A stretch of 64,000 nt of DNA from Branchiostoma lanceolatum (Eukaryota > Chordata > Leptocardii > Amphioxiformes > Branchiostomatidae), in contig NC_089727.1 of assembly GCF_035083965.1 (NCBI RefSeq), positions 12,901,501 through 12,965,500 of the forward strand, written 5' to 3'. The notes under the pieces were generated by a model. That model had not been told where the DNA came from and ran no database searches. It saw nothing but the letters and a program-made list of their open reading frames with translations. The translations under genes were made by a program, and so were the position numbers. Below are positions 45,021-57,300 of the stretch, in pieces (within the stretch, counting starts at the first letter, position 1; every line of letters begins with the position of its first letter).

Positions 45021-45836
45021 CTTCACCTTTGACATTGCGCATGTGTAGTCGCAACCGTGAATGGGCTTATTGACACATTTTTCCTCTAGGAAATTCCATT
45101 ACAGGCCAAGCCCCTATGCATACCCCTGGGGGCCCAGAAAGGGTAACATACTAAGCCTGGTAGGGTAGCCTGGCCAGCCTTTTCCGCGAACCCTGGATAC
45201 TGTGTCGACTCGACTAGTCTTCTGTGTCTGTTAGTGTTACTTTACGTACTCCAGTTAGAATATTACAAACCGACCTTTTGTGTTTTTGATACATGTATGA
45301 TCTGGATGAACGTGGCCAAATTATGAATGAGGCCAGTAACAACAGCAGTGGGCTAAAAAGAACCATACTATTTTTACTCGCGGTGATGTGTGCACCCCCC
45401 TCCCCCTTTAACACGCGCCGGGCATAGCTCGAGCTAGTTGCAAATTAACGAGGATCTGTGCCTATTCAATATAAAAATGATCGGTATAAATGAACCAAAG
45501 TTGCTCACCTCACCATGGAACAGGCAGTGTTTTGCTGCTGGACGACCTACGGCGATCGATCCGGACGGTCGGCGGGCCTGAAAACACAATATCCCGGCCA
45601 CTTCCCGGTAGCCTCCCGGCCACCGTTCTGTACCCTCGTGAGGTCACGTTCCCAAATATCGCGAGGCTTCTCCTACAGTCCACTATCTATGGCCTCGGTG
45701 ACCCATCTCTCCCGGCCTGTCCTTACCGTTAACGCTGTATCTCAAGAGCCAGGAGACGTCTCCTGGTCCACTTATAACTGGCTAACGGTGGTCACCGTTA
45801 ACCACTTACAACTGTAAACGGTACTTGTAACGGGTG
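45021..45836 (-). repeat. Right 816-bp terminal inverted repeat of the 17.8-kb element
   Basis: Complement of 28024-28839, same length, a handful of differences. Homology starts at CTTCACCTTTGAC (45021), immediately inside which the sequence is CCTGTCCTGT and unrelated to the left side. It ends GTAACGGGTG at 45836, followed by CCCAGAG. Confidence 0.93.
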
Positions 45837-48800
45837 CCCAGAGACAACTCCGTACGTTGCGACGTTTTCTTCGAATCCGGCATCTCTGTGGAAAGCAAAC
45901 GTCTTAGTTAATAACGACAGGGTCATCAAGTATGATAGATGTTGTTTATGAATTATATCAAACCTTGCCTGTTCTTTTCACAATGTTGATGAAAAACTTT
46001 TGATACAAACGAGTATACGCTTGCTGATGCTAGTTGTTAGCTTCCAAAGCAACACAACTAACGAGGTTTGAATTCCAGTTCAATATAGACAGACAAATCA
46101 AGTGGTTGTCGGAGAGATAACCACACGTCACCTCTAAGAAAATGACCACACGTCACCTTGCTGCCCACAGTAATTCATTGTACACCGGCACGTAAGCTCC
46201 AAAGGCCACCGCCATCACTACCTGGCCGACGATAATGACCCAAAGTGATCTGAAAATCAAGATTTATCCGTTAGAAGATTAAACTGCTGAAAAAAAAACT
46301 GATGAACCACATCGAATTTGCCTCAAATTCTTGCAACTGTCACTTTGAGTAAATCACAATTGTTAATCTTCTTGTATGTTAAATTAACAAAATATATAGC
46401 CGCGGCGACTGTTGGAGGGATTACTTGCAAGGAAGAGAAGCTTTCCAACAGTCGTCGCGGCTACAAAATATAGAACTAAAGGATAAAGTAGGCTTACTTG
46501 GGCAAAACATGTCCGTACTCCGTCAAGAGTGGGGAAGGTCCAATTAGAACGCAGGAAACTGCAAACGTCACCATTCCCCCTGACGTCATGATTCGACTTG
46601 CACCCTGGGAAAACAACTAAAAGTTATTTCGTCTGAAGCTTGATATTTGCAAAAAGGACTGGAGTATCCTGCTCATGGTGATTTTGCAGTAATTTGATCA
46701 AAATTAAGACATCACCGTGGGTAAGTAACGTCCATACAAACGTATGTCAGCATTTCAGTATCTTATCTTGCATGTTACCACTCTTCCCCTGCACCTAAGG
46801 CGCCGTAAAATCTGTGTGTGAACTTTGCACTGTCTATATCTAAATTCCCCACCTCCTCTAGTTGGCTGCCTCCAAAACGGGGAAGCTTACACGGCAGAGA
46901 ACTACACATGTATTAATAACAAAGGACAACATCACACAGTTCAGGTGCAGAACTTCCATATTTAAGAATTGTACCTTACCTTTCAGTGTAAAGTTATTGA
47001 ATGAATTGTAGTTATTGAATGAAGTGTAGGGTTTCGTGAATGAATTGTAGAGTTATTGAATGAATTTTGATGAATTTTAAGAAATGCTCTTTGTCACACA
47101 CCCCAATTTACCCAGGCATAGCTGCAATGGTATTTGTGTGCACATGTCGCAAAGAAATCAGTAATTTGTCTATCTATCCATCTACAGTAAGAACGGTGTT
47201 CTAGAAGGACCTTCTTGTCGGCCAGCCAGCCCCACAGCGGCGCCAGGAGAGTGTAGACTCCGGACCGGAGCAGGAAGATCAGGCCTATCGTGGTGGGACT
47301 GAGGCTGAACTGTGGAGACAACATACTTGTATGTGTGAATGGTAACGCGTCACGTAGCAATATGCTACCAAACACACGACAGACGCTAAGCTATGGGACA
47401 TCACCAGGGGTGAATTTTAACGGGTAACGTAGCAGCCACGCATGGTAACAAACACATGCCTGAGACTAAACTGTGGAGACAACATCATGTGCATCTTAAC
47501 ATGTAACTTAGCAACCACATATGGTACCAAACACATGACTGAGACTTAACTGTGTGGACCAATATCATGTGTGAACGAAGCAACATCGCATCAATATGAT
47601 TTTGCAGAGTTTGTCGCTAATAGAGATGACATTTGAGTCAATACCTGGTTCTCGAGGAAAGGTTGAAGAATTGGATCCAAATATGACATGGCAGCAGCCA
47701 TGACCACCACTATGCCACCTGAAATCAGATGAATTCGTCCGTCTTTGAAATAATCAAATGTAACATCACATGTATGTGTGAACGTTACTCGTAAGCAAGG
47801 ATAACCACGAGGATATGGATACTTACATGTGACAATAACAGTTGGGATCTTCAACAGCTTCCATAGCTGTCCTGACTTCTGCTCCCCCTCCCTCTCATCT
47901 ACAGAAAACACATCAAAAGATATTACCTTTAAATATATGTTATGATGGTCAGTAGCGATGGATCTGACAGTGATAGGGAGATATTACCGGCTTGTCGAGG
48001 AACCAAGATCCACACTATCACCCCACAGGACAGCATCAGGCCTCCCATGGACAGGAACGGTAGTCTGAAGCCCCCTATCTGTACGGGTGAAAAGTGCATC
48101 TGTGAACCACGGCTGCATAAGCCTGGGTGCCATCCTATTTCTACCAGGGCTCCTACACTCGCTACTCTAGGGTAGCGAGTGTAGGAGCCACGGTAGAAAT
48201 AGGATAGCACCCAGGCTATGGCTGCATCTGTTCTGAAAGTATGAAAGGTCCTCTGTGTTGGTGGTCACGACATAGTAAGATACCCTGGAACACTTGAGCA
48301 AGGTAAGCTTGGAATATAAAGTTTGTAAACCGAATGACGTTCGCAAATATCTATAATCCGAACTTACTTTGTAAAGGAGACCTCCGATTGGCGGGCCAGC
48401 CATCATGCCGACTCCAGTGAAGATCTCCAAGATTCCCTGTGGCATGTATGTGACATGTGACATGTGGTTTATACTGTCTGAAACATCATTCTCAAGATCT
48501 CCTTCATTGCTATCTACAGCACAACGTCGGCTGTCACTGGAAGATGGATGCTTTTAGGAATTCGTAATAGGGTTGAGAGCATAAATTCATGACCGTTTCC
48601 AATCTTTTTGATGGAAAATTCATAACTGACACTTCGATGTTTCTGTTTGACCCTGGAAACCATACCCTTACAAACTGTCATAGAGTCTATCTCTGTTACA
48701 GTAAGATGGAAGACCACTAGTGGGAGGCGCATACTTGTCGTTCACTTTGACAACACTTGTTATCCATATATATAACAAACATGATCAAAAACATCCATCC

Positions 48801-50488
48801 ATACTTCTCGAGTTACGCTGCTCACACACAAACCCACAAACGACATCAAAAACATAACAATATTGGCAAAGTTAATATAACTGCTGAAATAACAAATAGG
48901 TCGTTACCATGACTTTCGCCACGTCGTTTGGAAACGCGTGTGTGAGAATTGTGGTGCTTGCCGTGGCGTACGCAGACACTCCCAGAGCCTCGGTCGTCCG
49001 GATAGCGATACAAAATACCACGAACGTGGTTCCTTCCATGTAGTCTAGGAACCTGTCAGGCGAAGACAAATCCTTCTACATAAAGAGGTACACAACAGCA
49101 GAAGATGGTATCATTTTTGATGGGAATGCTGATCTTAAGTATGTGTTCCAATGGGATAATTGCTGAGGATCCAGGTCAAATATGAAATAAACCTAGGAGA
49201 ATATATCAATTTTTTTGGATTCGGAAAAATGGTCACTCAAGAAATAAAACATATGCTTCTGGGGTTGTGCTATCCATTAAAACATGGTAGGTTAACTAAC
49301 ACGTTGAAATATATTGAATACATTTTGGTAAGTCTATAGTCATTGCTAAAATGATAAACACGTATGAAAAAGAAAAAAAAATGCAAAAAAAAAACAAACC
49401 AATCTAGATTAATCATCGCTTGTCTAAAATTCTGTGAAATTGTAAATCTTACCCGAATAGGATGGAGGCACATCCGGTCACGAATATCCCCGTTATCAAC
49501 ATGAACCTTGACCCTATAACTGCCACCTAGAGCAGGGGAGATGTATTGCACCGTCAAATGCATTTTATGAATAAGTATGTGTCATGGTTAGCAGAGGAGA
49601 AAGAATTTCGTAGTATTTCTATGGATGGCACTGATATGATTAGAATGCGCAATACAAATCTTATCGGATGTTGTGACGCGAAAATTCCCAGGGGCGTTTG
49701 CTGGACATGATTCTTATTTTGAAGTAGCTCTAAGATGTAATTGTAGTAGATGTTGACGCCTGCATACTCACATATTTCCCAAGGACTGTCCCAGACAAGA
49801 AAGCGATGACGGCGTAACAACCAAAGATGACACCCACGACAGTCTGGGACGCGCCTCTTTGAATAGCCTGGAATTATGAATTTATTTGGACTTTATCGCA
49901 CATTTTTGACACACTGGGCTAAGTACAGGTCACAAGGAAACATGTTCAAAGTTGATATAAGGGAACAGATATATTTTGAGATGGAAGGCTTGTCTAGCTG
50001 CATTAGAAATATTAATTTGTACATGTAACAGGTCTGCAGCTACATAGTGTATAATTTACATTCTATAACAAAATGACATTCGTCCTCCAATTTATAAGTT
50101 GGTGAACATACAACGAACATATGGATATAATGTATTCCGTTATGCAAATTGACGAGACTTACCATATATGTATGTATAGACTACTCACCTCATTCGGAAA
50201 GAAAGGCGAGATGATTGAATACGTCGCGAATCCTGCAAAGTTGACAACACCGATGCTGACGAAAGTCAAGATCTCAATCTTTGAAGCGTTCCTTAAGCTC
50301 AAACGTGTCGAAGTACGTGTCACATCTTCCGCTTGGGTCTCTGTATCGTTAACAGACACTGCGTCTTCTTCAACTGTCACAATTCCGTATGTTTCTTGGC
50401 CTTGAACGTGCGCTGGGTTTTCTGGTGACGACACAGCCTGTGCTCGTACCAGGCGTTCAGTGTCCGAATGTCTGCTCTTTTGACTCAT
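45837..50488 (-). CDS. SLC18B1-like MFS transporter gene A, 5' part (exons 1-12a)
   Basis: SLC18B1 is the vesicular polyamine transporter, a proton-driven 12-TM major facilitator. Minus-strand exons: 50189-50488, 49772-49867, 49453-49526, 48908-49052, 48368-48436, 47988-48078, 47827-47898, 47645-47718, 47211-47309, 46498-46604, 46157-46249 and 45837-45885 (exon 12 fragment). All junctions are GT/AG and phase-consistent. The ATG at 50488 is followed by a 70-residue polar cytosolic tail before TM1 (YSIISPFFPNE). Exon 2 has RGASQTVVGVIFGCY, exon 4 HAFPNDVAKVM, exon 5 GPPIGGLLY, exon 8 SYLDPIL, exon 9 the loop motif GWLADKK, and exon 10 LIGPSPLL. With the 3' part at 26966-28016 the gene has 497 codons including stop (human 456 residues). 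The substrate is inferred from family only. Exon 12 is broken by the 17.8-kb element after GVVSG. Confidence 0.92.
46396..46463. repeat. Hairpin in gene A intron 10
   Basis: ATAGCCGCGGCGACTGTTGGA is mirrored by TCCAACAGTCGTCGCGGCTA across a 27-bp loop. It is probably a tiny MITE. Confidence 0.75.
48119..48219. repeat. Near-perfect 100-bp palindrome in gene A intron 5
   Basis: GCCTGGGTGCCATCCTATTT with CTCCTACACTCGCTAC is mirrored by GTAGCGAGTGTAGGAG with AAATAGGATAGCACCCAGGC around a TCTAG centre. It is likely a foldback MITE. The structure would form a strong RNA hairpin in the gene A transcript. Confidence 0.85.
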
Positions 50489-51360
50489 TTTTCGGGATCC
50501 CTTTGAAAGACGTGGCGAAACTGAACAGCTACCGGTCGTCTTCGAACATGTGTACGTCAGATTTCGGGGAGTACGAACAATCCAGGCTCAAATCCAAATC
50601 TATCTCTATGTACCAAAGACCTCCCAGTGAACCAAGCCCTGCTACATATACAGCTTGTTCCAATGTGTATTTGTTTGGCATGATAAGGCCCAAACCTCAT
50701 TAAACATGTTTGCCAAGTCTTGGACACCGTTTTTCGCACCTGCATGATCTGCACCCGTACTGTATAATTGAGGACGTCATATCTGCTCGCTAATACGCCT
50801 GCTACACTTACTTGTTCACGATCGCTATGTCTAAACTTCCATAACGTATGGTTCCACACGCTGCTGTCTGCTGCTTACATACTCTAACGTATCATACTAT
50901 ATTAGCATTGCATCATACTATGTTATACCGCCACCGGATGTTAAGCACTTGGACGTCATTTGACCCCGAGGGTCAACAAAATACGCCCCCACTAGTATTT
51001 CTTGTTGTGCATAGGTGTACGTAAGGAAGTTAATCATTAACATCAGAAGTGGCACAATACCCTGTCTACCAAAAGCTAAAGCCCCTGTCACACTTGTGCG
51101 TATATACAAGTCCGCATGAGTTGTTTTTGGTTTACTTAATCCAAAAAAACGCAGGGCCCTAACAACGGACTGCAGTGCACGTGAGGATGGCATATGGATA
51201 ATATTTGTTCTAAATATGTGAAATTCGAAGATTATTCAAAACTTTATTCTAATTCTTAGACAGGAAGGATTTGTAAGTTTCTAATTTACCATTCTCGTTT
51301 ATTTGAAATCAAAATCTTCATACATCATATATTAGAAGAAAAAATCAGACGAGAACTCCA
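50489..51360. other. Gene A upstream / gene B downstream spacer
   Basis: Only 872 bp separates the gene A start codon from the gene B stop codon. The spacer includes half of a MITE (51078-51122, CCTGTCACACTTGTGCGTAT) whose full form is at 61249-61466. The gene A promoter should lie here, but I see no clear core element. Confidence 0.5.
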
Positions 51361-54300
51361 TTAAGGTGATGTCAGGACTTTATTGTACGTCAGGACCAAT
51401 CCTTGAACTTCCTCCTCGGTCAATGGTCCAGCACGGCATCTGCAAAAAGTACGGTTTCCACTATTTGACAAGTATTTCCAAGCGGCAGCATTATATTAGC
51501 GAACGTTGAACAAACTAGTTCCAGATAAAACAAGAGTTCCACGACCTCATATCTCCATGAACAATTCAATTCATGCAAATGACTTACACATTTGCATAAT
51601 ATATGCTTGGTCATAAACATCTTTATCTAACTTACACATGTTGCAATATTGACAGTCCTATAGTTTTCCAATTAGATGAATTATGTTATTTTTCCATTTA
51701 TTATGCAAATTAGGAATTTATTTGCATAGTTGGTATCTGTTGATGCTCCACTTTCCATAAACTATATATGTTACATGTATTTGAGTCTGATAATGAAAAA
51801 CACTGCAAATATAGATTTTCCTCATTAGCTATGCAAATTAAGTCACAATTAGCATAACTTGCACTACATTATGTATATCTCTGTCTAAGCTACCTGCATA
51901 CTAAATATCATATTGACAGTCCTATAATTTTTCAATTAGGATGAGATATGGTGTTTTGCATTAATTATGCAAATAAGGAATTTATTTGCATAATTGGTAT
52001 CTGTTGATGATCCACTTTCCATAAACTACATACGTTACATGTATTTGAGCCTGATAATGGAAAACACTGCAAATATAGATTTTCCTCATTAGCTATGCAA
52101 ATTAAGTCCCAATTAGCATAATTTGCACTTCATCGTTTATATCTCTATCTAAGCTACTTGCATACTAAATATCATGGAAATCCGTTGTTCCTTTGTTCAG
52201 TTATTCTCCTTAGAAGATTTTCACAAAAACGCCCCTGCAGTTCCAGAGGAAGCTGCTAGGGGGCCCAAACCTACACCACTTCTTTATTACATCGCAAGCT
52301 ATCTGCCACCCAAAAATCAAGACCACATCATGTCCAGGTCAAAAGATACAAAAATTGCAGTTATGCTGCAGTACCAAGGTCACATACCAGGGGGGGCCCA
52401 AAATTGACCTTGAACTTTGGCTTCACAACACCTGCCCACATACCAAATATCATCGTAATCCATCAAGAGATTCTTGAGTTATGCTGACTACAGTAGTGTG
52501 GAAACACAAACAGACAGGCAGACAGACAAACAAACAAACAGACAGACAAACAAACAAACACACACACAGACACACCCAAAACTATATCTCCATTTTTCAT
52601 GGAGATAACAAGAAAACTCAGGGATCTGACAAGTCTTACCTCTTGCACACGCTTTCACAGATGGTGAAAGTGAGCACCAGCAACATCTACAATTCAAAAG
52701 TAGTTATGGTTTTATCAATCCTATTCAATCATAAAATCAAAATTCAAATGTAGTTGTGATTTTTAGATGTATACAAACATAATTTTAGATACAACGAAGC
52801 ATCAAATACAAACTATAGATACAATGAAACGTCTCTCCTTACATTTCAATCGTTGATCAACTAGACATCAGAAATTTACACCCTCACAATTTAAAGTACT
52901 TACGGAAAATAAGATAAACCCTGAGAATGCCGTTGATGCCCACGGTAACCCGAACTTCTCTACCAGCGCACTGCTCACTGTCGGACCAATGAAAGTTCTG
53001 CAATATCAGAGAAGAGCATGTCGTTTTACAGGAGATTCTGTGCGATTTTACTACAGCAGTGCTTCGCACATGTTGTAGGTGGTAATGATATGGTTTATCA
53101 GTATGACGAACAGTTACAAGGGAAAGTAAGATCTGCCACATGTACATTTAGCAATTATATCCATTTCGTCCGTTAGTGTTGTACAAGTAATGTACCCCGA
53201 AGTAGGCAGAGAAGTATAGATACATATTTCCATGGATGAATAGTAACTTACCCCATGCTCATAAATGCACCAAAAATCCCGGACACCAGGCCGTAAGTAG
53301 CGAAGTCGATCTCCATCCCTGTATCACTTTAAACAACAAAAACGGCAACAAAATTCAAAACAAGGGGCCCTGCTGGGTACTTCACGGGCTGTTTTTTTTG
53401 TTCTTTGGGTGTGATCCCTACGTGGCCCCGTCGGACACCCTGCGGCCCGGCCTGGATCCCGAATCATTATAGGTTTGCGTAGCAAACCTTTGTTGGATCC
53501 GTTGTCATGTGTGTTGGCCGCCATCTTGAATTGTGACGTCACAGGGTCGCCATACCATTTTCTTTGGAGGGTTTTTTGGGGGTCGCTAGCGTTCTCTCTA
53601 TTTCTAACAAATCGGCACACCACTATCACACATTCAACTCAAATAAAAAGAAAAAAAAATAGTACCAATTCATATTCATAAAAAGACCCCGTAATCGCTA
53701 AACTAACATAGCAAACCTGAAGTGTATGTAGCACAAATACTTAACTCTAGTTTAACTCATGATCAGACTTTAATAAACTTAACGCGGAACCCGGTAAAAA
53801 ATAGACGCCGTGAGCTATGCGAGAAATACATGATCCGAATACATGTTGATGATGGCAGGAACTAATGTTGTTACCTGGCCGCCCAGAGCATCACGTTGAA
53901 GAGAGGTGCTGACACTAGACCGACGGACAGCGCCAAGACTACCATACCGATGATATTCATCCACATTGTTCTGGAAAAAAAATGGAGAAAAATGTGCCTC
54001 ACCTTTGGCATATTTCATGTAGCACATATATACTTTATTACAACAGTTAGATAACTACCGAATTCTTGTAATTACGTACTCTCGTGGCTTGTTTGCTTTT
54101 AATAGAATCACTGCACCAAAAGTGGGATTTACTAATAGCGACCAGCTGCATTTGAGTCTGGAAATAGTTGCCAATAGCAGCCACTACTGCTGGTATTACT
54201 AAACTAGCCTGGCATGTATCGCTATTGGTAAAATCTACTTTTAGTGTTGTGAATGTATTGCAATATATAATAGCAATATCGTAGCTAGAAGCGTACTTAG

Positions 54301-57300
54301 GCAGGAGAGTGAGGTAGTCTGTGAGGAGGGGGGACGGTCCTATAAGGAGTGCCCCGGCTGAAAGCACCAGCAGTCCTAATATCATCATGATCCTCACATA
54401 TTTCTGTAAGATCAACAAGCAACCATCAGACAAAACAGAGCACTACGTGCTTACAGTTCTTTAGCACCCAAAATAACAAGAGTTCGGAGACCTCATATCT
54501 CCATGAACTATTCTGAATATACGTATATGAAGGTTAGACATCCAGGTAAACAATATATACAGAAAATTCAAACTCTACAAGTGGATAAAATTCGTAGACT
54601 TAATTTCAGAATCAAGTCTCCGGAATAAAGTCTCCGGAATTAAATCTCCGAATTAAGTCTCCGAATCTTATACAGTAGTAGAGTTTGAATTGTCTTTATA
54701 TATTCTGATTATGCTGAGCCCTATAATGGCAATAACTGAAAAGATAGATTTTCCTCACTAATTATGCAAATCAAGTCCTAATATGCATAATTTGCACTTC
54801 ATTATGTACCTCGCTGTACGGTCCAAGCTACTTGCATACCAACTATAATGGGAATCCGCCATTTGCAGTTGCGTAGCAATCTGCAGTTGCGGAGCAATCT
54901 GCTAAGGGGCTCAAACCTATAGCATTTCTATTTACGTTTTTTTTTTCTATGTTTAACACCATGCCTTAGCTTAGCAGCTGACCCGTATCTATATAGTAGG
55001 GCGCTGGCGAGGGACACTAAGGTGGCGATTAATACAAGTCTTAAATTTGCATTTGTCCTTAAGAGTCACAATGTCCTGTGGCAGAGAGTTCCAGAGTTTA
55101 ACGGTGGCTGGGAGGAAGGTTCTTCTGTGTGACGTTGTGGACGACTTGACAGGTTCCAGAGCGTTGCAGTGTTGTGATCTTGACAAGCGGGTTTCACGTC
55201 GATGTACGTACGGTCCCGGGAGTAGGCTGATGAGTGGTGAAGGAGCGTTGTTGTTGTACATGCGATGCAGGAGAGTGAGGGCCCCCACGTTTCTACGTTG
55301 TCCCAGGGGCTGAATCTGGTTTCTGTCCAACTCATCTTGTGGGAGATTTATAAGTCTTATGGCTCTTCTTTGAATTGCATCAAGCAGGTCTAGTGATGTG
55401 GGGCAAGCTCCCATCCAAACTGTAGAGGCATATTCCATGCAGGATCGCACCATACTTTTGTAGATGGTGGCTCTCTGTTGTGGAGTCAAGTAAGGGGCGG
55501 CTCTTCTCAGAAGTCCCAGGCGTTTTCCTGCATCCGTCGCCATCTTTTTTATGTGGTGTGTCCAGGACAGTTCCTTTCGGATCGTTAACCCTAACAGTTC
55601 AGCTTCATCTACCTCTTCAAGAGTAGTATCCATGAAGTTGAGCTCGGGATGGTTGCCTTCGGCGTCTTTTAAATTGCTGACTGTCAGGCATTTGCACTTA
55701 GATGCGCCGAAGAGGACGTTCCAGCAATCTGCCCAGTTCTGAATTTTTTGCAAATCTGTGTTCAGCGACAGAGCTGCTCTGGCCTCTCTATGATTCTCAT
55801 GATCGATGAGTCGTCGGCGTACAACATTGCTGTGTTTGTTAACTGTTCTGTCAGGTCATCAATGTAAATGATGAAGAGTAGGGGACCAAGGATTGAGCCT
55901 TGGGGGACTCCCGTGTTTATGAGTCTGGCGGTAGAAGTTTTCCCGCTGATTGTTGCTTTTAGTTCTCTGTCTGCAAGGTAGTTCTCAAACCATTTGAGCA
56001 CGTGACCGTCCACGCCAATGGCTTTCATTTTTGCAATTAACCCCCTGTGCCATACGCGGTCAAAAGCTCGACTTATATCGAGGCATATCAGTCTGCTTTC
56101 CTGTCTTTTGTCCTTGGCATCATGTAAATGTTGAGTGACGTATGTCAGTGCATCTGCAGTGGAATGACCAGCCCTGAAACCAAATTGTTTGTCGCTTATG
56201 AGTCTGTTCTTGTCGATGTGCTTCCACAGTGCTTTGTTTATGATCGCTTCCATAACTTTGCTTATTATGCAGAGAAGAGAGATTGGTCTGTAGTTGTTTG
56301 GGTCATGTTTGCTGTTCTTTTTGTGCACGGGGATTACGTGGGCAACTTTCCACTGCTTTGGCATGTGATGTTTGTTCAGTAAGAGCTGAAATAGCTTGGC
56401 TAGGGGTCTGGACAGCTCCGGCGCAGCATGTTTCAAGACTCTGGCAGGTATTGAGTCTGGACCCGTGGCCTTGCTGATGTCGAGCTTTGTTAAAACTTTT
56501 CGCACTTGTTTCGGCCAAAATACTATCTTCTTCAGTCTAGATGCAGTTTTACTCTCTACCTGTGGGACGTCTTTGTCGTTCTCGTCTTGAGGGATGGTGG
56601 ATTTCTCTGCGAAGATGTTTGCAAAGCATTCTGCTTTTTCCTCGGAGTGAATATATGATTGATTTTCAGAGCTCAGGAGTGGGATGTCACATTTGCCTCC
56701 TTGGCCCATCAGTCTCTTAGCAGTCCACCACCAGCTCTTACTTCCCTTTTTGAGGCCCGTGGTCATTTTCTCTTTGACTCTCTTTTTGTGATTGTTAATG
56801 GCTTTCCTGGTAACATAGGTATAGCTGTTTCTCGCCTTGTTGTATATTGACCGAGATTCTGGGGTTTTCTTTGCTTTGTACTGACGCCAAGTTTTATGTT
56901 TCTTCTGCAGGGCCCTTTCGCATGATTCGTTGTACCATTCCGGTTTTCCTGTAAAGATTCGTAGTGTCTTTTTCGGAATATGGTGTTCCATAGCCTGCTG
57001 TATTGTTTTTGTAACGTTAGTGCACGACAGCTCTGGGTTGTCTGGGCCCAGCATGGTGTCCCACTTTGCTTGTGCAAGTTCATTCCGGAGAGCGTCCCAA
57101 TCAGCTTTCTGGTAAATCCAGATTTTCCTTGGAGTGGTTTTCTCCTGAACCGGAGAGCATGATATTGAAGTGCTTAGCAGGTAGTGGTCTGACTTGCCTA
57201 TTTCGGGATCAATTTGAACCTGAGTGCAGATGCTGGGTGCATCACTCATAATGAGGTCAAGTCTATTTCCTTTACGGCAGATAACGTAACAAGTTATCTG

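Larger units (their letters stand above)
28024..45836. mobile_element. 17.8-kb long-TIR element inserted in an exon of gene A
   Basis: The element begins CACCCGTTACAAGTACC and ends with the exact complement. The termini are 816-bp inverted repeats (28024-28839 and 45021-45836) that differ at only a few positions by eye. The 7-mer CCCAGAG flanks both sides (28017-28023 and 45837-45843). Since G also precedes the left copy and ends the element, an 8-bp reading is possible with an asymmetric end. Removing the element and one 7-mer restores a 75-nt exon with perfect phase. The interior holds a satellite array, microsatellites, several decayed inverted-repeat elements and no recognisable transposase, integrase or polymerase; the longest open frame is 179 codons with no family resemblance. 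A CAC terminus recalls CACTA/Transib-type ends, but their target duplications are 3 and 5 bp. The class is unknown. Confidence 0.93.

Noticed and set aside
28024-45836. Polinton/Maverick identity for the large element
   Set aside because: Size and long termini fit, but the ends are CACCC instead of AG, the duplication is 7 bp instead of 6, and there is no DNA polymerase, integrase or capsid-like frame.
28024-45836. ProtoRAG / RAG-like transposon, known from lancelets
   Set aside because: The ends begin CAC but not the CACTATG-type heptamer, the duplication is not 5 bp, and no RAG1- or RAG2-like sequence is recognisable in either direction.
47929-48210. Start of an open frame (MLSYFYRGSY) ahead of gene A exon 6
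   Set aside because: The start lies in the intronic palindrome; the exon is correctly bounded by TACAG at 48079.
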